A stretch of DNA of 64,000 nucleotides from assembly GCA_015227615.1 (NCBI GenBank), contig JAALGZ010000005.1, positions 620,001 through 684,000 on the forward strand, read 5' to 3'. Under the pieces are notes generated by a model. That model was not told the origin of the DNA. It searched no databases and saw only the letters and a program-made list of their open reading frames with translations. The position numbers and the translations under genes are program-made. This DNA comes from Labyrinthula sp. Ha. Lineage: Eukaryota; Sar; Bigyra; Labyrinthulida; Labyrinthulaceae. How positions within the stretch are numbered: the stretch's first letter is position 1; every line of letters begins with the position of its first letter. Positions 9,482 to 20,471 of this stretch are shown in pieces.

Positions 9482-12157
9482 TTAAAACAACTTTTGATAC
9501 ACATCGTCGTAGGTTGCGACAAATGTAACATCTAATTCCTGCTTCAAGTACTCTTCCAATTCATCAAAATCCGGCCGGTTTGATTCTGGAAGAAGTATAT
9601 TAGTAACCCCGGCTCTTCTCGCAGCAATGACTTTTTCCTTAATCCCACCAACAGGGAGCACCAGTCCAGTTAAACTTATTTCACCTGTCATTGCCAAGTT
9701 TGATTCTAGTTCTTTACCCAAGGCAAGCGAAACTAAAGCAGTTGTCATTGTTATTCCAGCACTTGGTCCATCTTTTGGTGTTGCACCTTCTGGGACATGA
9801 AGATTTATCTCAAGCCCATCTGTTTGAAAGAAAGTATTTTCAGGGTGAAACCTTTCTAGAATCTTTTTGGCGTTTGCCAAAGCAATTTTAGAGCTTTCTT
9901 GCATAACTTCCCCTAACTTCCCAGTGACATTAAAAGACAAGTTGGATCCCTTGAAACCTTTCGCAGCAATTGTTTCTATATAAAGCGTACTGCCACCCAT
10001 CCCCGTCCAAGCTAATCCAAGAACTACACCTGCAGGGGTCTTATCTTCGAATAAGCGATCTTTCTGAAACCTTGGCTTCCCTAAGATATTCTCTACATCC
10101 TCTTTAGAAAGCTCTACTGTGTTTTCCTTTGAAATATTGAGTAACTTGAACTTATCCGAGAGCTCAAACCCTTGATCTTTTTGAGTTAGAGAAAGCATCA
10201 CAGCTCTGTATAATCTTTCAAGTAACTGATGCAAATTACGAACACCAGCTTCTCGTGCATAAGATCTGATCAGACACTCCAGCGCCTCATCTGTCAATTT
10301 TACATCACCAGCTACAAACCCTTCTAAACCAACAGATTTCTTTATCTTTGGTTCCAAGTAGTTTCTGGTTATGTTGACCTTATCTGGGACATCATATCCA
10401 GATACATGAAGCACTTCCATTCGATCAAGTAAAGGTCCTGGAATTGTGTCAAGCGTATTAGCTGTGCAAATGAACAAAACATTTGACAAATCCACAGGAA
10501 CATCAAGGTAGTGGTCAATAAACTCCTTATTTTGACTTGGGTCCAAGGCTTCTAGCAATGCGCTTGATGGGTCTCCTCTAAAATTGCCCATATTGATTTT
10601 GTCAACTTCGTCTATCATGAACAACGGGTTCAAAGTTCCTGAGTTTTTCAAACCCTGCACAATTTTCCCTGGCATAGATCCAACATATGTTCTTCTATGA
10701 CCCTTGATTTCAGATACATCATTTAATCCACCAACAGAGAACCTATAGAACTTCCTTCCCAAAGCTCTTGCCATCGAGCTCCCTATGCTTGTTTTCCCCG
10801 TACCTGGCGATCCTACTAGAAGCAGAATCTTTCCAGCCTTCTCCACATCTTCCTTACTCTCTTGGTTACTGAGAACTGATGAAATAGCAACATGCTCTAA
10901 AATGCGCTGCTTTACGTTTGTTAGTCCATAATGATCAGCATCCAAGATCTCTTGAGCATCCTTCAGAACAAAAGTATCCTTTGTCTTGTGATTCCAAGGG
11001 ATCGAAGTTAGCCAATCTAAATAATTTCTAGTCAAGTTAAACTCGGAGGAGTTCTTGTCAAGCGTATTAAGCTTATCCATTTCGCTTTGAATTATTTTCA
11101 TTGCCTCTTCTGGAATGCCCTCATAGTTACCTTCATCCTTTTCTTCTCCCAATCGCTCCTTAAATTTATCCATTATTGATTCTTTTTCATCCACTTCTTG
11201 TCCAAGTTCTTTCTTAATCTGTTTTAGTTGCTCTTGCAACAAAAACTTACGTTGTTGTTCACTAACTTTTTCTTCAACTTGATTCTTAATCTCTTTTTCC
11301 AGTCTGATTATCTCTTTTTCTTTCTCAAGCAAACTTAATACAGCATGTAGTCTTTCCTCTACATCTAAGGTACTCAAAATTCGATGCAGCTCCTCTGAAT
11401 CTGAAGACGTCATTGAAGAGGCAAAATCTGCTAAAAGTGAAACATCTTCGTTCACGTTAAAGCTATTATTAAAAAGTGAGATATGTTCCTTCATTAGGTG
11501 GTTTCCTTTTACAATTTCCCGCAACCCTGTGAAAATTTGGTTCATCAAGGCTTTAACTACATCCGTGTTCTTCGCCTTTGTCTCCTTCAAATGTTCAACC
11601 TCGACTAACTCAGGAAAAGAATTTTCAACTTCTTTAATTTTTTTTATCCGATTTACCCCTTTTAAGAGAATGCTATAGCTGGGCTTATCAGATGGGGTTA
11701 GGCCATCCTTAGAAGCAGGCTGGTTTCTATTCTTGATTACGTCAATAACCTGTGCAAATGTTCCAATTTGCGGTTCCTCTATTGAAGATTTAGAAAACAT
11801 CCCGACAATTGGGAGTTGTGAAAGTCTGTCATTTCCCTTGAGTTGATCTGACAAGATCTTAGCTAGCTTATCATCGTTCAACTCTTTACTAGCTGTAAAA
11901 TTAGGAAACAAAGGTCGACCATCGTATGGGAATTTAAGTAACTGTGAAGGTTGGGCTAAATGTGGCTTAACTAATGAGGTTGAGGTTTCCTCATTTATTT
12001 CATTAGCGACATTTTCTGAAGACTTTGAATTCTTAGATTCAGGAAAGATATTTCGCTTCCTTCGACGTATCAGGTTAGAAGTTCTACGTGGTTTTCCTGA
12101 TGAATTAGAAGAAAGATATCGAAAACTGCTCCGGTGTACTATTATCCTTGTTGACAT
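9482..12157 (-). CDS. LON: Lon protease, mitochondrial (AAA+ Ser-Lys protease)
   Basis: Intronless, 891 aa, the usual size for mitochondrial Lon. The N-terminus is rich in Arg and Ser and lacks acidic residues for about 38 residues, as in a mitochondrial presequence. The LON substrate-binding domain follows (FPNFTASKEL onward), then a coiled coil (about 280-350). The AAA+ module has Walker A GSPGTGKT (about 447), Walker B LFMIDEVDK (about 511) and an arginine-containing sensor region. The protease domain has the catalytic Ser in KDGPSAG (about 798) and the Lys in GGIKEKV (about 838). It degrades misfolded or oxidised matrix proteins and by family knowledge can bind mitochondrial DNA. The ATG at 12157 is the first Met and supplies the presequence. 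It is convergent with the zinc-finger gene. Confidence 0.96.
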   Translation of the reverse strand: MSTRIIVHRSSFRYLSSNSSGKPRRTSNLIRRRKRNIFPESKNSKSSENVANEINEETSTSLVKPHLAQPSQLLKFPYDGRPLFPNFTASKELNDDKLAKILSDQLKGNDRLSQLPIVGMFSKSSIEEPQIGTFAQVIDVIKNRNQPASKDGLTPSDKPSYSILLKGVNRIKKIKEVENSFPELVEVEHLKETKAKNTDVVKALMNQIFTGLREIVKGNHLMKEHISLFNNSFNVNEDVSLLADFASSMTSSDSEELHRILSTLDVEERLHAVLSLLEKEKEIIRLEKEIKNQVEEKVSEQQRKFLLQEQLKQIKKELGQEVDEKESIMDKFKERLGEEKDEGNYEGIPEEAMKIIQSEMDKLNTLDKNSSEFNLTRNYLDWLTSIPWNHKTKDTFVLKDAQEILDADHYGLTNVKQRILEHVAISSVLSNQESKEDVEKAGKILLLVGSPGTGKTSIGSSMARALGRKFYRFSVGGLNDVSEIKGHRRTYVGSMPGKIVQGLKNSGTLNPLFMIDEVDKINMGNFRGDPSSALLEALDPSQNKEFIDHYLDVPVDLSNVLFICTANTLDTIPGPLLDRMEVLHVSGYDVPDKVNITRNYLEPKIKKSVGLEGFVAGDVKLTDEALECLIRSYAREAGVRNLHQLLERLYRAVMLSLTQKDQGFELSDKFKLLNISKENTVELSKEDVENILGKPRFQKDRLFEDKTPAGVVLGLAWTGMGGSTLYIETIAAKGFKGSNLSFNVTGKLGEVMQESSKIALANAKKILERFHPENTFFQTDGLEINLHVPEGATPKDGPSAGITMTTALVSLALGKELESNLAMTGEISLTGLVLPVGGIKEKVIAARRAGVTNILLPESNRPDFDELEEYLKQELDVTFVATYDDVYQKLF

Positions 12158-12512
12158 AATATATGATCTTGATATACAAGTCTACTTCACAGTCAGCTGA
12201 CTCTTGTTTTCTGCCGTTTTCGCTTTTTCTGCCGAATATGGGCATAAATGGCTTCCATCAATACCTGTCATAAACGGACCAACCAAATCGCTAGATTCTG
12301 TCATTAAACCAATAATATTTTAGGTAAAGGCCATGGGCAACCCAATCAGATATTACAATAATCCACCAGAACCAGATAGCATATTATGACAGAAAGCATT
12401 TCCATAACAAAAGTAAATAATATACATTTCAATAAATAAAACAACATGGTATGACCTAGACAAACATGTAGCTTAAGACTCTGTCCCGACTAACTCTTAA
12501 ATACTACTACTA
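12158..12512. other. Lon upstream region
   Basis: Short intergenic stretch between the Lon start and the stop of the uncertain membrane-protein gene, both on the minus strand. It contains a CAGCTGACTC box about 35 bp upstream of the Lon ATG. The same CAGCTGAC core recurs at 13248-13255. Any regulatory role is unproven. Confidence 0.35.
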
Positions 12513-13125
12513 CTACCACCTGCTATAAGGTCCATTGTTAGTCCTGCTAAGGTTTGTAATTAAGTCAAAATACGTTTCTATTAGTAGTTTTTTCAGATAT
12601 TTTAAAATATAGGTTTTGTAAATGATATAAGTCAGGTACATAACCAAAACTTGAAAAAGAAAGACAATGAAACAAGAATGATGTTCATTCTTTCCATCGG
12701 TCAACTTATTTTTATGTTGCGCTTGAATCTGTACTATTGGAGACAAATTACTTTGAGAACAAGTAGGTACAAATCTTCCATTTGAGTCCTTAGTCATTGT
12801 AACAAAAATATTCTTGAACAATGTCTGAGTTTCATTCAATTTTGGAGGAAGCGGGACAGAGAACGTAAAAGGACAATTTCTCTGAGTCTAAATTTTTAAC
12901 ACGTCACATTTTTCAGCAATTATCCCACAATAAGTTAAGTTTCCATAAGTTACAATTCTCATGGGAAAGTCAGATTTTGGTATTTTGAACAATTTAATAC
13001 CCGCGTTTAACTCTCAAATCTAGAAAATTTTCTTTCTCTCGATTTGAACTGCCCCCTTATGAGTTTGATTTCGATACCTCCAACTTAACTAACCGGCCTC
13101 GATTGTTGGTAAGGATTGATTGCAT
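12513..13125 (-). CDS. Candidate spliced gene for a C-terminally anchored membrane protein
   Basis: Unrecognised. The firm part is an open frame ending at 12513, reading upstream without stops to 12888-12890 (TAG). The same frame continues beyond that TAG with protein-like composition to an ATG at 12960-12962 and farther. A 21-base GT-AG intron (12882-12902) would remove the stop in frame. A further exon (13078-13125, MQSILTNNRGRLVKLE) could join through a 67-base intron (13011-13077), giving 174 aa. Both lengths fall outside the 27-31 range of the secure introns, so the model is tentative and a pseudogene is possible. One membrane segment is visible (CFIVFLFQVLVMYLTYIIY), followed by a basic then Asn-rich tail. 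The segment before it, from FTFSVPLP, faintly recalls the seipin lumenal fold; no assignment is made. Confidence 0.35.
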
Positions 13126-16100
13126 GAATTTTTTTCGGGGAAAACTCTCAATGAAAATCATATTGCGCCAATTTCTCGATAATATTATTCAGATAGGATA
13201 TTTATTGACAAAAACACAAGAATAAACCAATAACCTACCGTTTGGTCAGCTGACAATTTGTTGATAGTTTGAGATACAAATAACCAAGAATGTTATAATA
13301 GATATGAAGGTTGAAGGTACCAAACAACTGATATCTTAAGGCGCATGCTTCTATCTTAAGATTTGTGCTGAAGTTGGTATTCAGCTTTTTTCAGAATAGA
13401 AATTAGATTCCAACGAGAGAAGCTTATAAGCTACAGAGAGCTGCAAGGCTTTTGGAAGAGACGTCAGATATCACAAATAAGTAACTTGGGGCAGTATTTA
13501 TGAATTTTTGGGCTAGGTCCAGCTCTTTTTCCTTCTTTCAAAAGCAACAATTTGGATTAAACATTGCGTTTGTTTTCTACATTGTGCAGTAGATTTACAA
13601 AGAGATGTCGCTTGAACATGATACCCACCACCTTAAGGGGAAGTAAAGAGAAACAAAACTTGTCTCTTGTCTCAAATATAATTAATACAAAGATTATTAG
13701 ATTTCCGGCTTCTTCAGACAATCCACTTAGCAAAGTTCTAATTGCTTTAAATAATGAATCTATTCTTGTTTTTTTGAAGTCATTGCTGTGGTGTATATTT
13801 ATATTTCTAGAACTTAAGGGAAAACAGAAATCAATGGTTTTAAGACTTTTTAATGACTGGAGAAAGAAAAACAGAAATTTATATTTTACATATATTTGTA
13901 CAGGTTTTTAGAAGGGAAACCAAGGCATATAAAAGGAAGATCTTATTAACGGTTAGAGACTAAACAAAATAATCTCTCCTCCGATTAGATATGATTCGGG
14001 AGGATATATATTTTATGAAAATATATATTCATTTCCACGATCTTCATTGATATAGCTTACTTTAGGAACAATGTTAATTTTAGTTTTATAGTACTGAAAG
14101 CCAAATATAACGATAGAGGTCTTCGTGATTTAAACGATTTCGATATGATCTCACCTGAGATCATCATGAAACAAGGATAAAAGCCTCTATTAAAAGGTAT
14201 TCAGGCGCATTTATAGACTTATTTAACGGGTAAAAATATTCAAGAGCTTAATACGTAGGAATTAAAAGGCATCTTAATGATTATTTACTAGAAAACTTTT
14301 TCCAGACTCAGGGAATTAATCACAGATGTTTTCTCAGAGTGATTCTACTGCATATTCATTTGGAAAACCTACTAGAGAGTGTTCTTGTTATATCTTAACA
14401 TATCTAGGAAAACGTTCCTAATATCAACAAGAGCATATTTTGAGAAATCAAGAAAAAAAATTATTTTTTTAAACACAAATCCAGTCAGCGCCATTGGTGT
14501 CTCAATATTGGCATAAAGGTCATGGTAAACTTTAGCCAAAACAAGATCACGAACACTGGATGAATATGTTGCCCATCACCAATGAAGGTTCTAGAAACTT
14601 TTCATATAACATAGAAAAACAATAATCCCGTGTTTTTGGATCAGAACATAGCCAAAATAGTTTCTGACATGATAACAAAAGAGGTGTGACAAGCTTATAA
14701 CTGCTTCATCGTTCTCATTGGAAATAACAACATGTTAATTGTGGTAGAACAATTTAAGATAGTTTCGACATATTGCCACCTTTATATTAAAACTAAGGAA
14801 GAAAATACTTCTGAGCTTTCATAATAAGAACTTGCAAACCCAGCTCTGAAGCAGGTAGGAAAACCTCTGCAAATGATCCATTTGCTTCTGCGGTTACGTC
14901 TTTAGAATTGCCAACTTCATGAACTAGTTAGTAAAGCTATTAGGCACGCAATAAAGAATGTCCCCGTCTGGAAAATAAATATTAAGACTTAAATGATGTT
15001 ATCGAAAATTTTGATTTTGGCTATTTTTTTAAATTTAACATATCCCGAGTGATAGTAGGTCTTATTGCCCTATGCCCCGATATATATTCATTGCTCACTA
15101 CATGATTAATGGCACTGAGTCCGAAAGTCTATGTCTGTGAGGAAACTGTACAAAGCCATGGATAAAGTTCATTGTTATGGGACATGAAACTTATTTTCTA
15201 GATTGAACCCTATGTGTATGTTGCAATTTTAAAACTGGATAAAATATACCTAGGAAAACTGAAACTTAACAGGAAGCGCCCATTTTCAGGAGGTTTAACT
15301 TTTGAACTTTCACTAGTGCCAAGTATTCTAATTTGTATTATCAGGTTGGTAAAAACAAGCTCTAAAATTGTTAAGTTGAGCTAAATAACATATTTTCTTC
15401 TTCAAACCTTGACATGAAGGCAACCATATTCGTCACTTACCTAATTTATATGTTAATAACAAACTGCTAAACTCAAGCCACTTGAATAAATTTACTCCAC
15501 CCATATTGATTTAACCAAACCATTCAACTTTAGCTACCTAAAGCATATACACAATCTACTAAAATTAATCACAGGAGTGCACCAACACTTTGAATGAAAA
15601 CCCATCTCCCTACTTTGTATATATACTATTTATTAATTACAACTTAGTTTGACGCTGTCTTTAGGCGAGGCTTCATAACATTGGCCAGAGGTTCGTAGGA
15701 GCGATTTAACAAAGATGCCATACACATGAAACAAGTATTATAAATACAAACTGATGTTCTCAGAGGAAAGAGATTAGCCATGGCAGAAGAAAAAACGAGG
15801 AACATAGTTTTCAGTCCCAAGATGTAGAAAGTGCATTTATGGTTTAGTAATACAATACTATAAAGGCCTGAAATCAGCATAAAACTTAGGAAATACAAGA
15901 AAAAAGAGCAAAATAACAAAAACAAAACTCTGATATAAGCAAAAACCTGAAACAATACTCATGATGATGTAGAAACTAAAGTTGGATAGGAAAATCTCAG
16001 TATCACTCAAATTAAATAAACATGTTCAAAGCTCGTTGGACAAATCATGATAATATCAAACGACGCCCCTAATGATAACTCTGGTCTAGCCCCTTCCAGT

Positions 16101-17841
16101 TCTATGTATAAGCTTCTGGTTTTGACCAGAAATATGTTAAACGAAGTGTCTGGTATAACTCATCGTTTTGACGAGTTCTTGTAATTGCTTTTGCTTAAAT
16201 ATCCAAGTCAGGTACAGATGCATTTTAGGGGAAATCTCGGACCACAGTTCTGAAAAGCATGTGGCCATAGGTTGACTAGGTTTCTGCTAATTAACAGGGA
16301 ATATATATAAAGAGAATTCTGAACTCTTCCAACAGAAAATAAATCTGGATAAATACCTCGAGCATCCAGGATAATCGCAATAACAAAAAAAAAAGCTCAA
16401 AACTACCATACAAAATCTCACTTGAGGGGTTTCTTTTTCTCTACCTAAATTCTTATGAAAAAATAAGCTAACCGGATCGTCCATTCATGGTTAAATATAT
16501 TTTAATTTGGAATGCATCAATGGTTCAAGTTTTGTCAAGAAAGTTAATTCGTATGCCCTATGCAATATATTCTAGTACCACTTTCATTACTTAAATCTTG
16601 CTTTTTGATTGTCGCCGCATATTTGGTCTTTTTTCTGTCTAAAAAATGAACAGCTAAGTACAGTCTCCCTTCTTAACTTAGGCGAGTTAAATGTCTATTT
16701 TAGTTAACCCGTGTTTATGCCTTTTATCTTAGATAATATTACAGAGAAAGCCTAGAAGCTCTTGCAAAATTAATCAGATATTACTTCCTTTAATATAATT
16801 TTTCTCGAGCTTAATTCATCTTTCCATAGGTTACCCTTCTGCACCCAAATAAGAAACGGTTACCTATGCGCTCCCTCGAATCAGGAATCCATTATCTTGC
16901 CTTCAACTATAACATTTCACTCCAATCAGGAAATTCTTGATTCCTTTTGTTGAGACTAGTTACTTTCATAATTTTTTGTTGTGTGTTCTGAGTTTAATTT
17001 TTGGGGCAGTATATATTTTGGGCAATAAGATGATTCACTGTAGGTACCTCTTGTTTAACATCATAGCAAACCTTTCATATTATAATGCGGTATCAACAAG
17101 ATTACTCCACTAAAAATTTTAACTCGGTTAGTAGCAAACATGGGCCATTTGTGTATTAAAACTATCTCAACTTCAGTAATATTTTTTTCTACCGTCACAG
17201 GCTTCTGTTTCGAAGTATATAAAAAAGATTTAAGTAGTAGCAACCCTCATCTTTTCTTAGGGTGACCAATCAGATTTATAGTTTGACTTCATTAATGCAT
17301 AATATAATCTGTTATTATAAAATAATAAATCAAATTTCGTAAGTATCTTTATCTAGCACAAGAGGTTTTTGTTTCATAGCATTAACTGACGCTTCAAACT
17401 TTAGTCATCTTCAGTCAGTGTTTGATTAAAACTCTAATAATTTATTTTTTATCTTTCTAAAAATGAAAACGATTATTTTCATAATACATCACTCTCAGTT
17501 ACATAACCATCTTTTTGCTCTCAACAGCTCTTCTCTCAAGACATCTGTTTCCACTGCACCATGTTTTCTTTCATAATTAATCATTTTTATTCTTCTTTCT
17601 TTTCTTATTTTTGGGGAGTTCTTATTTCGTGGAAATGAATTGTTGAATCTTATTTAATGAACTTCAACAGGGCAACAAGGTAAAATCCTATTCTACAATA
17701 ATATTATTTATGGATTCAGCTTTGAATTTTGCTTTTTTTCAAGAAGTAAATACGACATTACTCAGAATCCAAACCTCAAACGAACTAGGAAATCAGAGGG
17801 AACACAAAACACAAATCAACTAGCTCAAGAACGTCACATCA
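13126..17841. other. Long intergenic stretch, no intact gene
   Basis: No ORF here is convincing. The 115-codon frame at 13564 opens with TTG and has no family resemblance. The 103-codon minus-strand frame at 15644-15955 is simply hydrophobic. A possible retroelement scrap lies near 14.70-14.83 kb (separate entry). The last about 300 bases are the presumed ARL1 promoter. Confidence 0.5.
14696..14826 (+). mobile_element. Possible fossil of a Ty3/gypsy-type integrase core
   Basis: A short plus-strand stretch includes the residues MLIVVEQFKIVSTYCHL. It resembles the integrase-core pattern (hydrophobic)-VVVDRFSK-AHF of Ty3/gypsy elements. The surroundings are decayed, and no LTRs or other domains could be identified. 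It would be an old broken copy. The resemblance is short and could be chance. Confidence 0.22.
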
Positions 17842-18418
17842 ATGGGTATTTTCCTGTCTAGAGTCTTTGAAAGTCTTTTTGGATCACAAGAAGTCCGGAT
17901 ACTAATCCTTGGCTTGGATAATGCAGGAAAAACCACGATTCTTTACAGGTTGCAATGTAGTCCTTTCTCCTTTTTTTACTTTAGCTGACGAACCTATTGG
18001 TCAGACAGTTCCTACCATTGGATTTAACGTTGAAACTCTTCAATATCAAAATATTAAATTCCAAGTATGGGATCTTGGAGGCCAAACATCCATTCGACCG
18101 TACTGGCGCTGTTATTACCCAAACACGGATGCTATTATTTTTGTTGTGGATTCCTGTGACAGCGAAAGATTAAACATTGCAAAGCGTGAGCTAACTGCTA
18201 TGCTTGCAGAAGAAGAGTTAAAAGATAGTATTCTATTAGTGTTTGCAAACAAGCAAGATATGAAAGGGGCGCTAAGTGCTGAAAAGATTTCAGATGCGTT
18301 AGGTTTAGGATCAGTGAGAGACCGACAGTGGAGCATCCAAGAAACCAGTGCCAAAAAAGGAAGGGGTCTATTCGAAGGATTTGATTGGCTTGTTACTTGC
18401 ATCAAGGCGAAAAAATAG
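17842..18418 (+). CDS. ARL1: ARL1 small GTPase
   Basis: Two exons (17842-17956 and 17985-18418) encode 182 aa, matching the family length. Visible motifs: Gly2 for N-myristoylation (MGIFLSR), P-loop GLDNAGKT, switch [10 protein letters not shown], switch [19 protein letters not shown] (the ARL1-type sequence), NKQD and a TSAKKG-type guanine-binding loop. ARL1 acts at the trans-Golgi, recruiting GRIP-domain golgins and other effectors. The 28-base intron follows LYRLQ and interrupts the loop before switch I; unspliced reading would lose the start and P-loop. Residues replacing the usual GEVVTT are SDEPIGQT, one longer than typical, but the acceptor is the only one that keeps frame. The stop is 187 bp from the convergent kinase stop. 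Confidence 0.95.
17957..17984 (+). other. 28-nt intron of ARL1
   Basis: GTAGTC donor, long pyrimidine tract and TTTAG acceptor. Removal restores the ARL1 frame between LYRLQ and the switch I region. Confidence 0.9.
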
Positions 18419-18605
18419 TTTCTTCGTCCTTTCTCGTCCCTTGAAGCAAAAGTTGTTAGTTGAAAAATCCTGATTTGCTCTACTGGAAAATTAGCAGAGT
18501 CATATTAAGATATAAATATGACTAAAAAATTCGAAGTAAAATTGCACAAGAACTATTCTAAAATATCAAATACACCAAGCCAAAGACAGACCTAAACGAC
18601 ACAAG

Positions 18606-20149
18606 CTACAGCAACAAGGACTTTTGCCGTCTGAGCGCCTTCCTTCTTAAAGCAAATTTTTCTTGAAGATCTTTCACTTCATCCCTATGTTGCCGCTCGA
18701 GTTCTTTTATTTCTGCCTTTACTCGAAGCAACTCTTTCTTAAGTAAATCCTCAAATTTGGGCCCCTCATCAGGTGAATTTTGATGAGGAGTGGCAATAAG
18801 TTCAGCCCCGTCTTCCTTAACAAGCGTTTTTTCCTTACCGGATGTCTTTTTAGTCCCATTATCAAGGACTCCAAGATTTGGTATATAAAGCGGTGTATCT
18901 CCTTTATCTTCTTCAAGCTAAACTAATAAGTAAACAGAATAAAAATACCTCAAACTCATCGCTGTCAGCACCATTCCATAAAGACTCTTCGCCATCAGGA
19001 ATAAAAATAGCTGTTACAGCATCAGAGTACTCAGATCCTTGACTAGAAGAGTCATCAATCTTTCTATTGAGACTCTTCCTTCGTTCTTCCTCTTCTTCTT
19101 TTCTTCCTTGGACAATCACTAGAACTAAAAAATGAAAACAAAGTTACTTTCTTTAATATCATCATCATTAACGAGCTCAAACAAAACCTGTGAATGTCCT
19201 TTAGGTTGCGCCTCTACCAACATATCAACAGTTTCCTGAATCCACTCATGTTCCAGCAGCTGCTGCGCAGTAAACCGATCTGCAGTTTTTATTCTTGTGC
19301 ACTCTTTTAAGAACGATCGCATCTCACTACTCCATTGCTTCTTCGATCTCAATCTCGGCGCCTTCGAACTATCTGCAATGAATAAAATAACCCTCATCGG
19401 GTGCATTGACGCATGGGGAGGTTCAGATTGTGCCAATTCTATTAACGTAATTCCCAGACTCCAGCTATCAACTAAGATAACTCAAAGAAAAAAAATTACC
19501 AACAAAATCGTAATCTTTGGCTTTGATAACTTCAGGCGCCATCCAATATGGGGTCCCTATTACCGTATTTCTCTTATGTTTCGGCGGGCCCAGCTTCGCT
19601 GACACACCAAAATCAGCGAGTTTCAACTGTCCATTAAAGTTAAGTAAAAGGTTTGCTGCCTTTATATCTCTGTGAAGAATATCTTTTTCCTGAAGATACG
19701 CAAGACCTTATGAAAATTAATTAGAGCAAAATCTTACCAAGCGTTGCAGCAGCTATTGTGTGCCTTAAGACCTCTTCATCGAACTGAAGTTTACACCATT
19801 GCATGATATCTGACATACTTCCAGCCTCGCATAACTCCATCAAAATATAAACAGACTCTTCCAACTCAAAGTGTTCTTCATACTTCGTAACAAATGGGTT
19901 ATCGCACTCTTTTAAGATTTCGATTTCCTTGAGTAACTCTGGCATAGTCATATCATCTTCCAAGGGTACCTTCTTCATAGCTAAAATTTGTCCATCAGGT
20001 CCGGAAACTTTATACACAGCACCATAGCTCCCTTCGCCGAGTGTTTCGAGTTTTTCGTATTTCTTTTCTGGGTCTTCTGTTTGCATTGCTTCGGCTACCA
20101 AGCTGAATTTCTTCACACGTTTTGCAACTTTGCCCAAAATGAGTTCCAT
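18606..20149 (-). CDS. Ste20-family protein kinase of the MST/Hippo (GCK-II) type
   Basis: Five exons (20149-19738, 19706-19500, 19471-19148, 19118-18949, 18917-18606) encode about 474 aa. Motifs: glycine loop [10 protein letters not shown] (about 35-44), the ATP-binding Lys in [14 protein letters not shown] catalytic loop, [10 protein letters not shown], activation segment [15 protein letters not shown], and DSWSLGIT. The order and wording closely follow MST1/2, Dictyostelium Krs and related kinases. After the kinase domain come an acidic linker and a C-terminal helical region ([18 protein letters not shown] onward) in the position of the SARAH dimerisation helix. MST kinases phosphorylate NDR/LATS kinases with MOB adaptors. 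Exon 4 has two in-frame acceptors, so the product may be 474 or 476 aa. The gene is divergent from the phosphatase gene. Confidence 0.9.
18918..18948 (-). other. 31-nt intron 4 of MST-type kinase
   Basis: Donor GTATTT, acceptor TTTAG. It joins DSDEFE to LEEDKGD. The alternative upstream TTAG acceptor, 5 bases earlier, shifts the frame and lengthens a poor reading. Confidence 0.8.
19119..19147 (-). other. 29-nt intron 3 of MST-type kinase (23-nt alternative)
   Basis: Donor GTAACT. Two acceptors six bases apart, TTTTAG and TTCTAG, both keep frame (ILVIVQG or MIVQG follows). The 29-base form fits the other introns better. A 23-base form would end at 19125. Confidence 0.75.
19472..19499 (-). other. 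28-nt intron 2 of MST-type kinase
   Basis: Donor GTAATT, acceptor CTTAG. It joins YDFV to VDSWSLGIT within kinase subdomain IX. Confidence 0.88.
19707..19737 (-). other. 31-nt intron 1 of MST-type kinase
   Basis: Donor GTAAGA, acceptor CATAAG, the only non-TAG acceptor among the secure introns. A TCTAAT branch-like motif is present. It joins IAAATLG to [15 protein letters not shown]. Confidence 0.9.
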
Positions 20150-20471
20150 TTAACGCATCACATCGCTTATTGATAAGTCCTTGATCTTAAATAAATAAAC
20201 TTTCATATACAGTCCGCCCTCGATACTACAACTAAAAATGGATGAAGTAAGAACTACACAAGAGAACAGACCAATCTGGGACGAGGCGTCGTTCTAAAAC
20301 ATGAATAAATTCGTGTTAAAGATTGTATCGGACTGAAATAACCAGCAAGTAAGTTTCAGATAATATAACTCTCGCTTATTTGAAAACAAGTTTACCTTCC
20401 CGGAAACGGAACCTGTCACTTTATTTAACTTCTGCTAGCATTTGGAAAACAGTCTGACAAATTTTCCAAGT
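20150..20471. promoter_or_regulatory. Shared divergent promoter region, kinase and phosphatase
   Basis: The 322 bases separate two ATGs pointing away from each other, so they must hold both promoters and both 5' leaders. No TATA box or repeated motif can be claimed by eye. Confidence 0.45.

Noticed and set aside
13021-13102. tRNA-Met-like sequence on the minus strand (D-arm-like TTAGTTAAGTTGG, CAT loop, GTTCAAATC T-loop)
   Set aside because: The T stem, anticodon stem and acceptor stem do not pair. It overlaps the candidate spliced gene. At best a decayed tRNA relic.
13564-13911. 115-codon plus-strand ORF
   Set aside because: It starts at TTG and has no recognised similarity or splice signals.
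15644-15955. 103-codon hydrophobic minus-strand ORF
   Set aside because: It starts with a non-ATG codon, is only hydrophobic low-complexity and has no supported neighbour exon.
20442-20471. Ten-codon upstream extension of the phosphatase frame
   Set aside because: It begins with TTG and no ATG is available in that stretch; the ATG at 20472 is the simplest start.
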